DNA from: a bacterium | GTDB taxonomy: Bacteria > Patescibacteriota > Patescibacteriia > Patescibacteriales > GWE2-39-37 | Reading direction: 5' to 3' | NCBI GenBank assembly: GCA_021786695.1 | Contig: JAJYMT010000038.1 | Span: forward strand, 1 to 16,389 | DNA: 16,389 bases | Shown here: positions 1 through 7,810 of the stretch, piece after piece | How the letters are laid out: each line of letters starts with the position of its first letter | Numbering within the stretch: the first letter of the stretch is position 1 | Translations under genes and position numbers: made by a program | The notes under the pieces: model-generated | The model's input: the letters and a program-made list of their open reading frames with translations, nothing else | What the model was told of the DNA's origin: nothing | Databases searched by the model: none

Positions 1-1
1 G

Positions 2-187
2 TTTCAGTTGGGCTTTTTCACTCTGGCCGGTATGACCGGACGCGTGGTCTCGAAAGTGATCACCAGTCCGGGACACTTCAAGCGCATGGTCGCCGCCCTG
101 GCCGAAAATCTGAAAAAGTACGAGGACAGTTTCGGCGAGATTAAGGAAGCGGCCGGCCAGGAGAAGGAGATAGGGTTTAAGAGTTAA
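2..187 (+). CDS. C-terminal part of a DUF3467-like protein (5' end outside window)
   Basis: An open frame enters from the left edge and ends at TAA 185-187, giving 61 residues. It reads FQLGFFTLAGMTGRVVSK, then VITSPGHFKRMVAALAENLK, and ends with a KYEDSFGEIKEA segment. The pattern of a conserved 'V(V/I)SKVITSPGHFKR' strand and helix followed by 'AL.ENL.KYE..FGEI' matches my memory of the small DUF3467 family, whose members are about 100 residues long and of unknown function. The start codon is outside the window, so about half the protein is probably missing. The family call rests on recall of the motif, not on a search. The gene points the same way as dnaJ but is separated from it by a 131-bp A/T-rich spacer. 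Confidence 0.6.
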   Translation, partial: FQLGFFTLAGMTGRVVSKVITSPGHFKRMVAALAENLKKYEDSFGEIKEAAGQEKEIGFKS

Positions 188-304
188 AATTTTGAATGAC
201 GAATGATGAATTTTGAATGAATTTTTAATGATTGAATTTTGAATGTTTTAAAATTAATTCATTAAAAAATTCAAAAATTGATTCAAAATTTAAAATTCAA
301 AATT
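188..304. repeat. A/T-rich spacer with direct and inverted repeats
   Basis: Between the DUF3467-like stop and dnaJ, the 11-mer AATTTTGAATG occurs three times (188-198, 209-219, 235-245). Its reverse complement ATTCAAAATT follows twice (281-290, 295-304). The strand could therefore fold into a long A/T-rich hairpin that may help end transcription of the upstream gene. It has no GC-rich stem with a T tail, so it is not a canonical terminator. Similar 'TTCAAAATTAAAAATTAAAA' sequence recurs at 7717-7736, suggesting a spacer repeat type shared across this genome. Confidence 0.6.
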
Positions 305-318
305 AAAAATTAATTTCA

Positions 319-1422
319 ATGGGTAAGGATTACTATAAAATTTTAGGCGTCGGTAAATCGGCCTCGGCCGAGGAGATCAAAAAGGCCTTCCGCGAGAAAG
401 CGCATAAGTTCCATCCGGACAAGCCGGGCGGGGACGAACAGAAATTCAAGGAATTGAACGAGGCCTACCAGGTATTGAGCGACGCCAAAAAACGCTCGCA
501 ATACGACCAGTTCGGATCGACCTTCGAGCAGGCGAGAGGCCAGGGCGGCTTCCACGGCTTTGACGGCTTCCGTGATTTTTCCGACTTCGCCTCCGGCTTT
601 TCGCAAGGCGGCAGCGGCGGCTTCCAGTTCGATTTCGGCGACCTGGGCGACATCTTCGGCGACGCTTTCGGTTTCGGCAGCGGGAGCCGCGGCCGGCGCA
701 AGCAGCGCGGGCGCGACATCGAGGTGAGCGTAACCGTTGATTTTTTGGAATCGGTTTTCGGCACGGAAAAAAAATTCTCACTCAACAAAGCGGTGGCCTG
801 TTCCAAGTGCCACGGACAGGGCGCCGAACCGGGCAGCAAGGTCGAGACCTGCAAGACCTGCGGCGGCACCGGCGTGGTGACGCGCCTCCAGCGGACCATC
901 CTCGGCAACATCCAGACGCGCGCCGCCTGCGAAACCTGCGGCGGCGAGGGCAAGACCTACAGCCAGAAGTGTTCCAAGTGCTACGGCACGGGCATGACCC
1001 GCGAGGTAGTCAATATGTCCGTCAAGATTCCGGCCGGCATCGATAACGGACAAAGCATCCGCCTGTCAGGCCAGGGCGAGGCGGGAGAAAAGGGCGCGGC
1101 CGCGGGCGACCTGTTCGTCAAGGTCAGGGTGACGCCGGACAAACGGTTCAGGCGGGAAGGGGACAATATAGTGACCGTCGCGGAAATCGGCTTCCGTCAG
1201 GCCGCCTTAGGTGCTAAAATAGAAGTGGAAACGGTCGACGGCCCGGTTACGCTCAAGATCCCCGAAGGTACGCAATCGGGCAAGGTATTCATCCTGCGCG
1301 ACAAGGGCGTCCACAAATTGCAGGGCCGCGGCCGCGGCGACCACCTGGTGACGGTGGTCGTCAAGACGCCTGCCAAACTGACCCGAGAACAGAGAAAAAT
1401 TTTAGAAAATTTGGACTTATAA
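319..1422 (+). CDS. dnaJ: Molecular chaperone DnaJ (Hsp40)
   Basis: This is a full-length 367-residue DnaJ, the cytosolic co-chaperone that delivers unfolded clients to DnaK and stimulates its ATPase. Domains in order are: the N-terminal J domain (about 4-67) with the HPD motif in 'KFHPDKPGG'; a Gly/Phe-rich linker (about 67-125); a zinc-binding region with four CxxCxGxG repeats (CSKCHGQG, CKTCGGTG, CETCGGEG, CSKCYGTG, about 161-225); and the C-terminal substrate-binding beta domains up to 367. All parts of a type I DnaJ are present. No clear Shine-Dalgarno precedes the ATG. The start is fixed by the J domain beginning at once with MGKDYYKILGV. The stop is 4 nt before the next gene, suggesting co-transcription with it and with the HtrA-like protease. 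No dnaK or grpE is in the window. Confidence 0.97.
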   Translation: MGKDYYKILGVGKSASAEEIKKAFREKAHKFHPDKPGGDEQKFKELNEAYQVLSDAKKRSQYDQFGSTFEQARGQGGFHGFDGFRDFSDFASGFSQGGSGGFQFDFGDLGDIFGDAFGFGSGSRGRRKQRGRDIEVSVTVDFLESVFGTEKKFSLNKAVACSKCHGQGAEPGSKVETCKTCGGTGVVTRLQRTILGNIQTRAACETCGGEGKTYSQKCSKCYGTGMTREVVNMSVKIPAGIDNGQSIRLSGQGEAGEKGAAAGDLFVKVRVTPDKRFRREGDNIVTVAEIGFRQAALGAKIEVETVDGPVTLKIPEGTQSGKVFILRDKGVHKLQGRGRGDHLVTVVVKTPAKLTREQRKILENLDL

Positions 1423-1426
1423 ATAT

Positions 1427-1750
1427 ATGCGCGAAAAACCGCCAAAAGAAAACGAATTCGAACGCCGGAGAACTCTGATGCGCAACAGTATCGGTTTTAT
1501 CGTGGATACGTATCAAAAATATGCGGCAGATGACCCGGTCTTTTATTTGGACGAATCGACATATGATCTTTACGAGCGCGAGGTATTTAGCCGCATCTAT
1601 GGACCGGCCGCCCAAGACGGCTGGATGAGTAAATCGGAAGAAGCGTCATTGAAAGAATTATTGAAGCAATGCCACAGGGATTGGCAGGTTAACGAATCAA
1701 AAAAACATAAGATAAATTATGACCACCCGGAAGAAGATCAACGATTATAG
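1427..1750 (+). CDS. Small hypothetical protein (107 aa) between dnaJ and htrA
   Basis: The reading frame starts 4 nt after dnaJ and overlaps the start of the htrA-like gene by 32 nt, which supports a translated, operon-embedded gene. The protein is hydrophilic and charged, has no signal peptide or membrane segment, and is predicted mostly helical (for example 'SKSEEASLKELLKQCHRDWQ'). I recognise no family or catalytic motif. Its position between a chaperone and a protease suggests a protein-quality-control context, but this is inference from location only. The start at 1427 has no strong ribosome binding site. A downstream ATG at 1479 (residue 18) is possible. Confidence 0.6.
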   Translation: MREKPPKENEFERRRTLMRNSIGFIVDTYQKYAADDPVFYLDESTYDLYEREVFSRIYGPAAQDGWMSKSEEASLKELLKQCHRDWQVNESKKHKINYDHPEEDQRL

Positions 1751-2882
1751 AAATATCAAACGCACGGCTATTTTTTTCGCCGGTTGCGTCGCGGTTTCGA
1801 TCGCCACGCTTATTCTGGCGTCGGCGCTTGTCGGGCGAGGACAGCTCCGATCAACGGTCGAAGCCCAGAAATTTTCTTTCGACGAACAGGAGGCGACGGT
1901 GCGGGCGTTCAAGAAGATTTCGCCGGCGGTGGTGAACATCACCGTGATCGACTCGCAGACCGTGAGCGTGATCGACCTGGGGAGCGGCTCAACGCAAAGC
2001 AAAACGGAAAAGAAAGAAGCCGGTTCCGGCACCGGCTTTCTCATCTCTCCGGACGGACTGATCATCACCAACAAGCACGTGGTGAACGCGGCCTCGAGCG
2101 ACACGGCTGAATATAAGATTACTATGACTAGCGGCAAGAAGTACTACGCTCAGCTGATCGGTAAGGATCCGCTCAACGACCTGGCAATCCTGAAAATTTT
2201 CGACAAGAATCTGCCATTCGTCGAATTGGGCGATTCCTCCAAATTGCAGCCGGGCTTGACCGTGATCGCCATCGGCAACTCGCTCGGCCAATACCAGAAC
2301 AGCGTCACCAAAGGTATCATCTCCGGACTGGCGCGCGACATCGTGGCGAGCGACCAGGTCGGTCGCGCGGAATCGCTCGGCAATGTGATCCAGACCGACG
2401 CGGAAATCAACACCGGCAACTCCGGTGGGCCGCTGGTGGATCTATCCGGCAAAGTCGTCGGCATTAATGTGGCAACGGACGCGAGCGGCAAATCGATCGG
2501 CTTCGCCATTCCAGTGAACGACGCCTTGCCGGTAATCCGAAGCGCGCGCGAGATCGGCCGCATCGTCCGTCCGCGCCTCGGCATCCGATACGTAAACGTG
2601 ACGCCGGATCTGGCAAAAGAGAAGAAACTTTCCCGCCAGAGCGGCGCGCTCGTCAGCGCGGGCTCCGCGGGCGAGCCGGCGGTGGTTGCCGATTCGCCTG
2701 CCGCCAAAGCCGGCATCCAGGAAGGCGACATCATCTTTGAGATCGACGGCCTGAAAATCGACGAGAAAAACACCCTGGTCTCGGTAACCCAGCAGTACAA
2801 GCCCGGGAAAAAGATCGGCCTGAAGATCGATCGCAAGGGTAAAGTGATCGTCAAGGTCGTTGAACTCGACGAGTTTAAATGA
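1719..2882 (+). CDS. htrA: HtrA/DegP-like S1C serine protease, membrane anchored
   Basis: This 387-residue protein has one N-terminal membrane segment (about 16-38, 'TAIFFAGCVAVSIATLILAS') that would anchor the protease on the outer face of the cytoplasmic membrane. The trypsin-like domain carries the full catalytic triad: His120 in 'ITNKHVVNA', Asp154 in 'NDLAILKI', and Ser235 in 'NTGNSGGPLVD'. One PDZ domain follows (about 285-380, with 'SPAAKAGIQEGDIIFEIDG'). The domain order and length fit HtrA/DegQ-type proteases with a single PDZ, which degrade or refold damaged extracytoplasmic proteins. The start overlaps the end of the preceding small gene by 32 nt, so translational coupling is plausible. 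It is not possible to say from sequence whether DegP, DegQ or HtrA is the closest relative. Confidence 0.93.
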   Translation: MTTRKKINDYRNIKRTAIFFAGCVAVSIATLILASALVGRGQLRSTVEAQKFSFDEQEATVRAFKKISPAVVNITVIDSQTVSVIDLGSGSTQSKTEKKEAGSGTGFLISPDGLIITNKHVVNAASSDTAEYKITMTSGKKYYAQLIGKDPLNDLAILKIFDKNLPFVELGDSSKLQPGLTVIAIGNSLGQYQNSVTKGIISGLARDIVASDQVGRAESLGNVIQTDAEINTGNSGGPLVDLSGKVVGINVATDASGKSIGFAIPVNDALPVIRSAREIGRIVRPRLGIRYVNVTPDLAKEKKLSRQSGALVSAGSAGEPAVVADSPAAKAGIQEGDIIFEIDGLKIDEKNTLVSVTQQYKPGKKIGLKIDRKGKVIVKVVELDEFK

Positions 2883-2916
2883 GACGAACGATAAATAGGT
2901 AAATAATTAATGATAT

Positions 2917-4743
2917 ATGAAAGAGGGCTTTGGCTTCCTCAAAAAGAAATACGACTTGCACAACGCGCCGGAAACGGCGGCGGCGGCACGCCGCAGGGAA
3001 AAAAGAACGGGCGAAAAAGTGCTAAAGGCGCCGGAGGCGCAAATTCAAAATTATCTGGATCGCTTCAGCGAAATCATCGAGCGCAAGGAGCCGGCTAAGC
3101 GTGAGCGCGGCATCGAGGCGCTGAAAACCATCCTCTACCGCAAGTTTGTGATCAAACCGGAAGAGATACCGGAGGCCTATTTTGAGACCCAGCGCCGCCT
3201 CGCCCGCGAGCAGGGCCACGGCGAGATTGAGATTACTGACGAGACGCGCGAACAACTGACCGAGGCGGTGGTCGCCGACCAGCAGGGCTCGCTCGACCAA
3301 TGGGTTGATTATCTCTCCTCCGAGGACGCGACCTACCCGGACTGGCTCAAATACTACTCCTTCCGCAGCGTCCTCGCTATGGGCGAGTACGACAAGGAGA
3401 AAAAGCAGTTCAGCAAGCGCTCCCGCGGCACCACCAAGCCGTTTCCCGACATTAATCGCGAGGCCCTGGCCTATGTCCTGGACGCGGTTGAGAAAAAATA
3501 TCAAGGCAAAACTCCTGACGAACTAGACCCGGAATTCCAGAAGTTCCTCTCGGGCGAAAACTTCGCCAAACTCTATGCTTTCGCCATCGACAAAGTGACG
3601 CCGGCCGAAGAATCCGAACTGGCCAATACAGCCGGCGAGTGGGTTAAATACCGGCAAGGAAGGGATCATATGCCGCTCGTTAAGTCGCTCCAGGGTCATG
3701 GCACCGGCTGGTGCACGGCCGGCGAATCCACCGCCGAGGCCCAGCTCTCTGCCGGCGATTTTTATGTTTACTATTCCCACGACAAAGACGGCAAACCGAA
3801 CATCCCCCGCGCCGCCATCCGCATGCAGCAGGGAAGCATCGCCGAAGTCCGCGGCATCGCTTTCGAGCAGAACCTAGACCCGCACATCGCGCCGGTGGTG
3901 CAGGCCAAGCTGAAAGAGTTCCCGGACGGCGCCGCCTACGAGAAGAAATCGGCCGACATGAAACGGCTGACCGAAATTGACAACAAAAATAAACAGAATT
4001 TAGCGCTCGCCAAGGACGAACTGGTCTTCCTCTACGAAATTGACCGACCGATTGAGGGTTTCGGCTACCAGCGCGACCCGCGCATCGCCGAAATCATCAC
4101 TATGAGAAACCCCAAAGATGATATGCTCGTTGTTTTTGAATGCTCGCAAGATCAAGTCGCTGAAAACGCAGACGAAGTCAACGAAAACACCCGAGCATAT
4201 CTGGGACATTGGAACATGGAAGTTTTCCAGAAGATCAGAAACTATCACAACATCAAGCATCTCTACGAATCATTTCCGGACAAAAAAATCTTCATGCAGG
4301 CCCTGGAAACCGACCCTAAGATTAACTCTCCTGAATCCGCTGAAGAAGCGATGGAAAGAAAAAACATCTTTCGTTCCGATTGGAGTAAAGATATCCTGTA
4401 TAAGACAGAATTTAGTAAAGAGGCGCAAAAATATGAGCTGGCGAGATTCACGGTCGGACAGCTCGGTTTTCCGAATGGAGCGACAACGGATGAAATATAC
4501 AAAAAAGCTGAAAAATTAGGACTGGAGCTTTGCCCCGCCGAAGTCGGACCGCACTTGCGGTTGCAATATCCAGGAAAAGAGTGGATGCTTATCGCTATGA
4601 AACAAATCGCCGGCCGCGATGGTGATCCGCGTGTCTTCGGCCTGGGCACGAATGGCGCTCAGCTCGGACTCAGTGGCTTCTATGCCAAGCCGTCATACAG
4701 GTGGAATTCTGACTACGAGTTTGTGTTCTGTTTCCGCAAGTAG
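2917..4743 (+). CDS. DGR target protein with C-terminal variable repeat (608 aa)
   Basis: This is the protein diversified by the adjacent retroelement. Its last 45 residues (564-608) are the variable repeat and end in 'RWNSDYEFVFCFRK', resembling the C-terminal strands of the C-type-lectin-like fold of known DGR targets. The stretch just before it ('LELCPAEVGPHLRLQYPG', about 540-557) belongs to the same ligand-binding module. The N-terminal ~500 residues are unrecognised. They are charged and helical, with a notable segment 'GHGTGWCTAGE' (260-270) followed by 'DFYVYYSHDKDGKPN' and 'RAAIRMQQGSIAEVRGIA' (281-315), an alpha/beta module with a conserved-looking Trp-Cys-Thr. There is no signal peptide or membrane segment, so the protein is probably cytosolic or exported by an unknown route. 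ATG 2917 is preferred because it opens this long frame; ATG 2910 is in another frame. No good Shine-Dalgarno is seen. Confidence 0.9.
   Translation: MKEGFGFLKKKYDLHNAPETAAAARRREKRTGEKVLKAPEAQIQNYLDRFSEIIERKEPAKRERGIEALKTILYRKFVIKPEEIPEAYFETQRRLAREQGHGEIEITDETREQLTEAVVADQQGSLDQWVDYLSSEDATYPDWLKYYSFRSVLAMGEYDKEKKQFSKRSRGTTKPFPDINREALAYVLDAVEKKYQGKTPDELDPEFQKFLSGENFAKLYAFAIDKVTPAEESELANTAGEWVKYRQGRDHMPLVKSLQGHGTGWCTAGESTAEAQLSAGDFYVYYSHDKDGKPNIPRAAIRMQQGSIAEVRGIAFEQNLDPHIAPVVQAKLKEFPDGAAYEKKSADMKRLTEIDNKNKQNLALAKDELVFLYEIDRPIEGFGYQRDPRIAEIITMRNPKDDMLVVFECSQDQVAENADEVNENTRAYLGHWNMEVFQKIRNYHNIKHLYESFPDKKIFMQALETDPKINSPESAEEAMERKNIFRSDWSKDILYKTEFSKEAQKYELARFTVGQLGFPNGATTDEIYKKAEKLGLELCPAEVGPHLRLQYPGKEWMLIAMKQIAGRDGDPRVFGLGTNGAQLGLSGFYAKPSYRWNSDYEFVFCFRK
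4606..4741 (+). repeat. DGR variable repeat (VR)
   Basis: This 136-bp segment forms the 3' end of the target gene and aligns without gaps to the template repeat at 5079-5214 (constant offset 473). By hand alignment there are 17 mismatches, and all 17 fall where the template has adenine: 10 are A to G, 5 A to T, 2 A to C. They change 11 amino acids (residues 565, 572, 575, 577, 584, 586, 588, 589, 594, 600, 601) and are silent at 564, 571 and 607. Five of the changed codons are AAC in the template (575, 577, 588, 594, 600) and two are AAT (586, 589). The invariant block 4720-4736 just before the end is the likely site where homing initiates. The repeat ends where a non-adenine difference appears (4742). 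Confidence 0.95.
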
Positions 4744-4755
4744 AAACTTGGAAAC
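4730..4755 (+). promoter_or_regulatory. Hairpin/cruciform at the VR 3' end
   Basis: GTTTCC (4730-4735) pairs with GGAAAC (4750-4755), and inside it AAGT (4738-4741) pairs with ACTT (4746-4749) around an AGAA tetraloop. This gives a 10-bp stem with a 2-nt bulge (4736-4737). The stop codon lies at the loop. Characterised DGRs (for example Bordetella phage BPP-1) use a short hairpin or cruciform just downstream of VR to direct homing. The template repeat shares the left GTTTCC but lacks the right GGAAAC arm, so the structure marks only the recipient copy. The functional role is an inference. Confidence 0.55.
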
Positions 4756-4838
4756 TATGTTACTTTGAATAGATTTTTGACGCTTTAAATCTTTGATTCT
4801 TTGACACTTTTCCGCCGCGGGCGGTCGACGCAAATTTT

Positions 4839-4847
4839 TGGTATAAT
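4839..4847 (+). promoter_or_regulatory. Extended -10 promoter for the TR transcript
   Basis: A perfect extended -10 element, TGGTATAAT, lies at 4839-4847 in the non-coding gap after the target gene. The -35 position at 17-bp spacing (4819-4824) reads GGGCGG and is poor, as is often tolerated with extended -10 elements. It faces the template repeat, with a predicted start near 4854. A GC-rich inverted repeat (CCGCC/GGCGG, 4811-4823) just upstream could end transcripts from the target gene. Confidence 0.5.
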
Positions 4848-5078
4848 GGATTTAGCTTGGTTTTATTGAGCGGTTACGGCTTCTCAAGACCATGTTGGCA
4901 GGTATAAATCGAGAATGTAAACGGCCAATGCTTTTTACAGAGTGGTTCGTATCATGTCTCAAAAAAGAAATTAACTTGGTATGCGGTGCTGGCGGATTTT
5001 AGGTCCCGAATAATATACAGCCCAGAGTCTTTCGTTTTTGCGGATTACTTAGGCAGTGGCGAAGATGGCATCGCATAT

Positions 5079-5214
5079 ATAACCGGCCGCGATGGTGATC
5101 CACATGTCTTCAACCTGAACACGAATGGCGCTCAGCTCGAACTCAATGGCAACAATGCCAAGCCGTCAAACAGGTGGAATTCTGACAACAAGTTTGTGTT
5201 CTGTTTCCGAAAGT
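5079..5214 (+). repeat. DGR template repeat (TR)
   Basis: This is the 136-bp invariant donor copy of the variable repeat, in the same orientation, 337 bp downstream of it. By hand count it contains 39 adenines, 17 of which differ in VR; no other base differs. Several adenines lie in AAC/AAT codons of the target frame, which give the widest amino-acid sampling while avoiding stop codons. Two AAT codons (corresponding to residues 579 and 597) are unchanged in the current VR. Similarity to VR fades upstream of 5079 and stops after 5214. Confidence 0.95.
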
Positions 5215-5230
5215 CGTTTCTTTTCCGCGT

Positions 5231-5641
<411 letters not shown>

Positions 5642-5653
<12 letters not shown>

Positions 5654-6679
5654 ATCTATGATGATATCATTTCCGTGGAGAATCTACTAATCTCCTGGCA
5701 GGAATTTTTGCGCGGCAAGCGCAAGCGCAAGGATGTGGCGGAATTCTCGCTTAGATTTTCTGATAATATTTTTCTACTACATCAAGAGCTGAAGAACAAG
5801 GCATATAGGCACGGCGGGTATCAGGCGTTCAAGATCAACGACCCGAAACCGCGCCAGATCCACAAGGCCGGCGTCCGCGACCGGCTGGTGCATCATGCCA
5901 TTTACCGGATTCTGTATCCGTATTTTGACCGTAAATTCATCTTTGATTCGTATTCCTGCCGGGTGGGCAAGGGGACGCATCGGGCGATCAATCGTTTCCG
6001 TGATTTTGGGCGCATAGTTTCCAAAAATAACACTCGCACCTGCTGGATATTGAAATGCGATATCAGAAAATTTTTTGCCAGCATCAACCATGGCGTGTTG
6101 AAAAACATCCTGGAAAAATACATTAGAGATGAGGATGTGTTATGGCTCCTGGCACAGGTGATTGATAGTTTTGATTCTACGGAAAATGGTTCTGGATTCC
6201 GGGTTCCTTTGACTTCGCTCAGGACAGGCAAGCCCGGAATGATAGAAAAAAGGGGTTTACCGCTTGGGAATTTGACGAGCCAGCTGCTGGTAAATATCTA
6301 CATGAATGAGCTTGACCAATTTGCCAAACGAGAACTCAAAACAAAATACTATCTCCGTTATGCCGATGATTTCGCGGTTTTTCATCCAGACAGAAAATAT
6401 TTGGAATACCTAATCCCGAAAATTTCGGAATTCCTTGGAAGTAAGCTCAAGCTCGCGCTCCATCCCGATAAAGTTTTCATCAAGGCCCTCAATGCCGGCG
6501 TGGATTTTCTCGGTTGGACGCATTTCCCGCGACACCGGGTTTTGCGGACAGCGACGAAGCGGAGGATGCTGAAAAAACTCAAGCACAAATCAAAACCGGA
6601 AGTCGTTGCATCATATTTAGGTCTGATTTTGCATGGAAATACATATAAACTTTTACTTTCAATTAAACGACTAAGTTAA
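5642..6679 (+). CDS. DGR reverse transcriptase
   Basis: This 345-residue error-prone reverse transcriptase copies TR RNA into adenine-mutated cDNA. Visible RT motifs are: 'KPRQIHKAGVRDRLVHHAIY' (about 69-88, RT2 region); the first catalytic Asp140 in 'ILKCDIRKFF'; the DGR-diagnostic 'GLPLGNLTSQ' (205-214), where group II intron RTs have a different QG-type motif; 'YADDF' with Asp242 and Asp243; and 'LGWTHFPRHRV' in the thumb-proximal part. There is no intron maturase or endonuclease domain. The frame stays open upstream to 5537, but those codons run through the GA repeat and antisense to avd, so ATG 5642 fits the family start ('MLRHIYDDIISVENLLISWQ'). Residues 185-200 come from a palindromic insertion between motifs 3 and 4. 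The intact frame and triad suggest activity. Confidence 0.95.
6194..6240 (+). mobile_element. Palindromic repeat element inside the RT gene
   Basis: ATTCCGGG (6196-6203) and CCCGGAAT (6233-6240) are perfect 8-bp inverted arms flanking 29 nt that contains 'TTTGACTTCGCTCAGGACAG'. Arms of this kind, with a 'TTCGCTCAGGACAGG' core, resemble short palindromic repeats I have seen dispersed in many bacterial genomes; that is recall, not a search. The element encodes residues 185-200 of the RT (from 'GFRVPLTSLRTGKPGM') without breaking the frame, like Rickettsia palindromic elements inside proteins. The extra loop lies where DGR RTs usually have a short link between 'DSF' and 'GLPLGN'. Confidence 0.6.
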
Positions 6680-6691
6680 TAAGATAATAAC

Positions 6692-6720
6692 TTGCGCCGT
6701 CTATCCATCTGTAATATAAT
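6692..6720 (+). promoter_or_regulatory. Promoter of the Gld-type ABC exporter operon
   Basis: TTGCGC (6692-6697), a 17-bp spacer, then TATAAT (6715-6720). The -10 is consensus, the spacing is optimal, and the -35 matches TTGACA in its first three bases. The predicted start near 6727 gives a leader of ~50 nt before ATG 6778. The same -35 hexamer and spacing recur at 14757-14785. The 98-bp gap after the RT gene holds nothing else recognisable. Confidence 0.6.
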
Positions 6721-6777
6721 GTCATAAGTAATCCACAGGAATGTGTTTTTTTGTTTGAATAATTTGTCTATTTGTTT

Positions 6778-7707
6778 ATGATAGAAATATCCAACCTTGT
6801 CAAAAAATTCGGCTCTCAGACCGTTTTGAACGATATCAGCTTTTCCGTCAGGAAGGGTGAAATTTTGGGCTTCCTGGGTCCGAACGGCGCCGGCAAGACC
6901 ACTACCATGAAGATCATCACCTCTTTCTGGTCGCCGACCGGCGGCAAAGTGGTGATTGACGGCAAGGACGTGGCCGAAAATTCGATCCTCACCCGCACCA
7001 AAATCGGCTATCTGCCGGAAACCGTACCGCTTTACGAAGAAATGCGGGTTTTCGAATATCTTAAATTCATCGCCGAGATCAGACAGATTCCCAAGGACGA
7101 GATAAAGCCGAGGATCAAGGAAGTGATTGAGGCCTGCGGCCTGAAATCGGTGGTGCGGAAATCGATCGATGAGCTTTCCAAGGGCTACCGCCAGCGAGTC
7201 GGATTGGCGCAGGCGATCATGCACCGGCCGGAGATCCTGATCCTGGACGAGCCGACCACCGGTCTGGATCCGAATCAGATAGTGGAGATTAGGGAACTGA
7301 TAAAAAAGATCGGCAAAGAAAAAACCGTGATTTTTTCCACCCATATTTTGTCCGAAGTCAGCGCCATCTGCGACCGGGTGATCATCATCAATAACGGCAA
7401 GATCGCGGGGGAAGGCAGTCCGGCCGAGCTGGCCGCCAAGGCGCAGAGCAAGGAATTGATCTATGTAAAGGTGAAGGGGCCGAAAGCGGAAGTCGAGGAA
7501 GCGATCAGGGTATTGCCGAACGTCGTCAAAGTCGAAGCCAAAGACCGGGAAAGCGAGGAGATTTACGGCTACGAGATCGAGCCGGCCGCCGGCGCCGACC
7601 TGCGCGAGACGCTGGCGCGGGCGATGATGGAAAAAAACTGGAGCATCCTGGAATTCTCCAAGAAGAGCGTATCGCTCGAGGAGGTGTTCAGGGAGCTGAC
7701 GAAATAA
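6778..7707 (+). CDS. ABC transporter ATP-binding protein, GldA type
   Basis: This 309-residue ATPase subunit of an ABC-2 exporter has Walker A 'GPNGAGKTT' (34-42), the signature 'LSKGYRQR' (133-140), Walker B 'ILILDEPTTGLD' with Asp157 and Glu158, and the H-loop His189 in 'FSTHIL'. The Q-loop position reads 'YLPETVPLY', with Glu in place of Gln, a form I associate with the GldA/NatA-like branch. The C-terminal ~90 residues form the extra domain typical of GldA. It should energise the GldF-like permease downstream; the substrate is unknown. ATG 6778 is chosen over TTG 6772 because the protein then starts with the usual 'MIEISNLVKKFG'. A promoter ends 57 bp upstream. The name reflects family only: true gliding motility is not implied. 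Confidence 0.92.
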   Translation: MIEISNLVKKFGSQTVLNDISFSVRKGEILGFLGPNGAGKTTTMKIITSFWSPTGGKVVIDGKDVAENSILTRTKIGYLPETVPLYEEMRVFEYLKFIAEIRQIPKDEIKPRIKEVIEACGLKSVVRKSIDELSKGYRQRVGLAQAIMHRPEILILDEPTTGLDPNQIVEIRELIKKIGKEKTVIFSTHILSEVSAICDRVIIINNGKIAGEGSPAELAAKAQSKELIYVKVKGPKAEVEEAIRVLPNVVKVEAKDRESEEIYGYEIEPAAGADLRETLARAMMEKNWSILEFSKKSVSLEEVFRELTK

Positions 7708-7716
7708 GTTCAAAGT

Positions 7717-7801
7717 TCAAAATTAAAAATTAAAAGTTATTGAGTCCCGCTATGCGGGACGAAATTCATTCACTTTTAACTTTGCACTTTTAACTTTTAA
7801 C
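7717..7801. repeat. Inverted-repeat spacer between the ATPase and permease genes
   Basis: A perfect 7-bp stem GTCCCGC/GCGGGAC (7744-7750 and 7754-7760) with a TAT loop sits at the centre. It is flanked by A-rich sequence on the left ('AAAATTAAAAATTAAAAGTT') and the T-rich counterpart on the right ('CACTTTTAACTTTTAACTG'), so the whole spacer can form a long imperfect hairpin. It separates two genes expected to be co-transcribed. It could attenuate the operon, stabilise one part of the mRNA, or be a passive repeat. No T tract follows the GC stem, so a full terminator is unlikely. Confidence 0.6.
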
Positions 7802-7810
7802 TGACGTGCT

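Noticed and set aside
4801..4847. TTGACA (4801-4806) as the -35 partner of TATAAT (4842-4847)
   Set aside because: The spacer is 35 bp, about twice the usual 17 bp. The extended -10 element was called without it.
6772..6777. TTG start adding two residues to the ABC ATPase
   Set aside because: ATG 6778 gives the usual family N-terminus, and no ribosome binding site favours the TTG.
6676..7713. Long minus-strand frame (345 codons) opposite the ABC ATPase
   Set aside because: It is a shadow of a strongly supported plus-strand gene with all ABC motifs, and its translation resembles no family.
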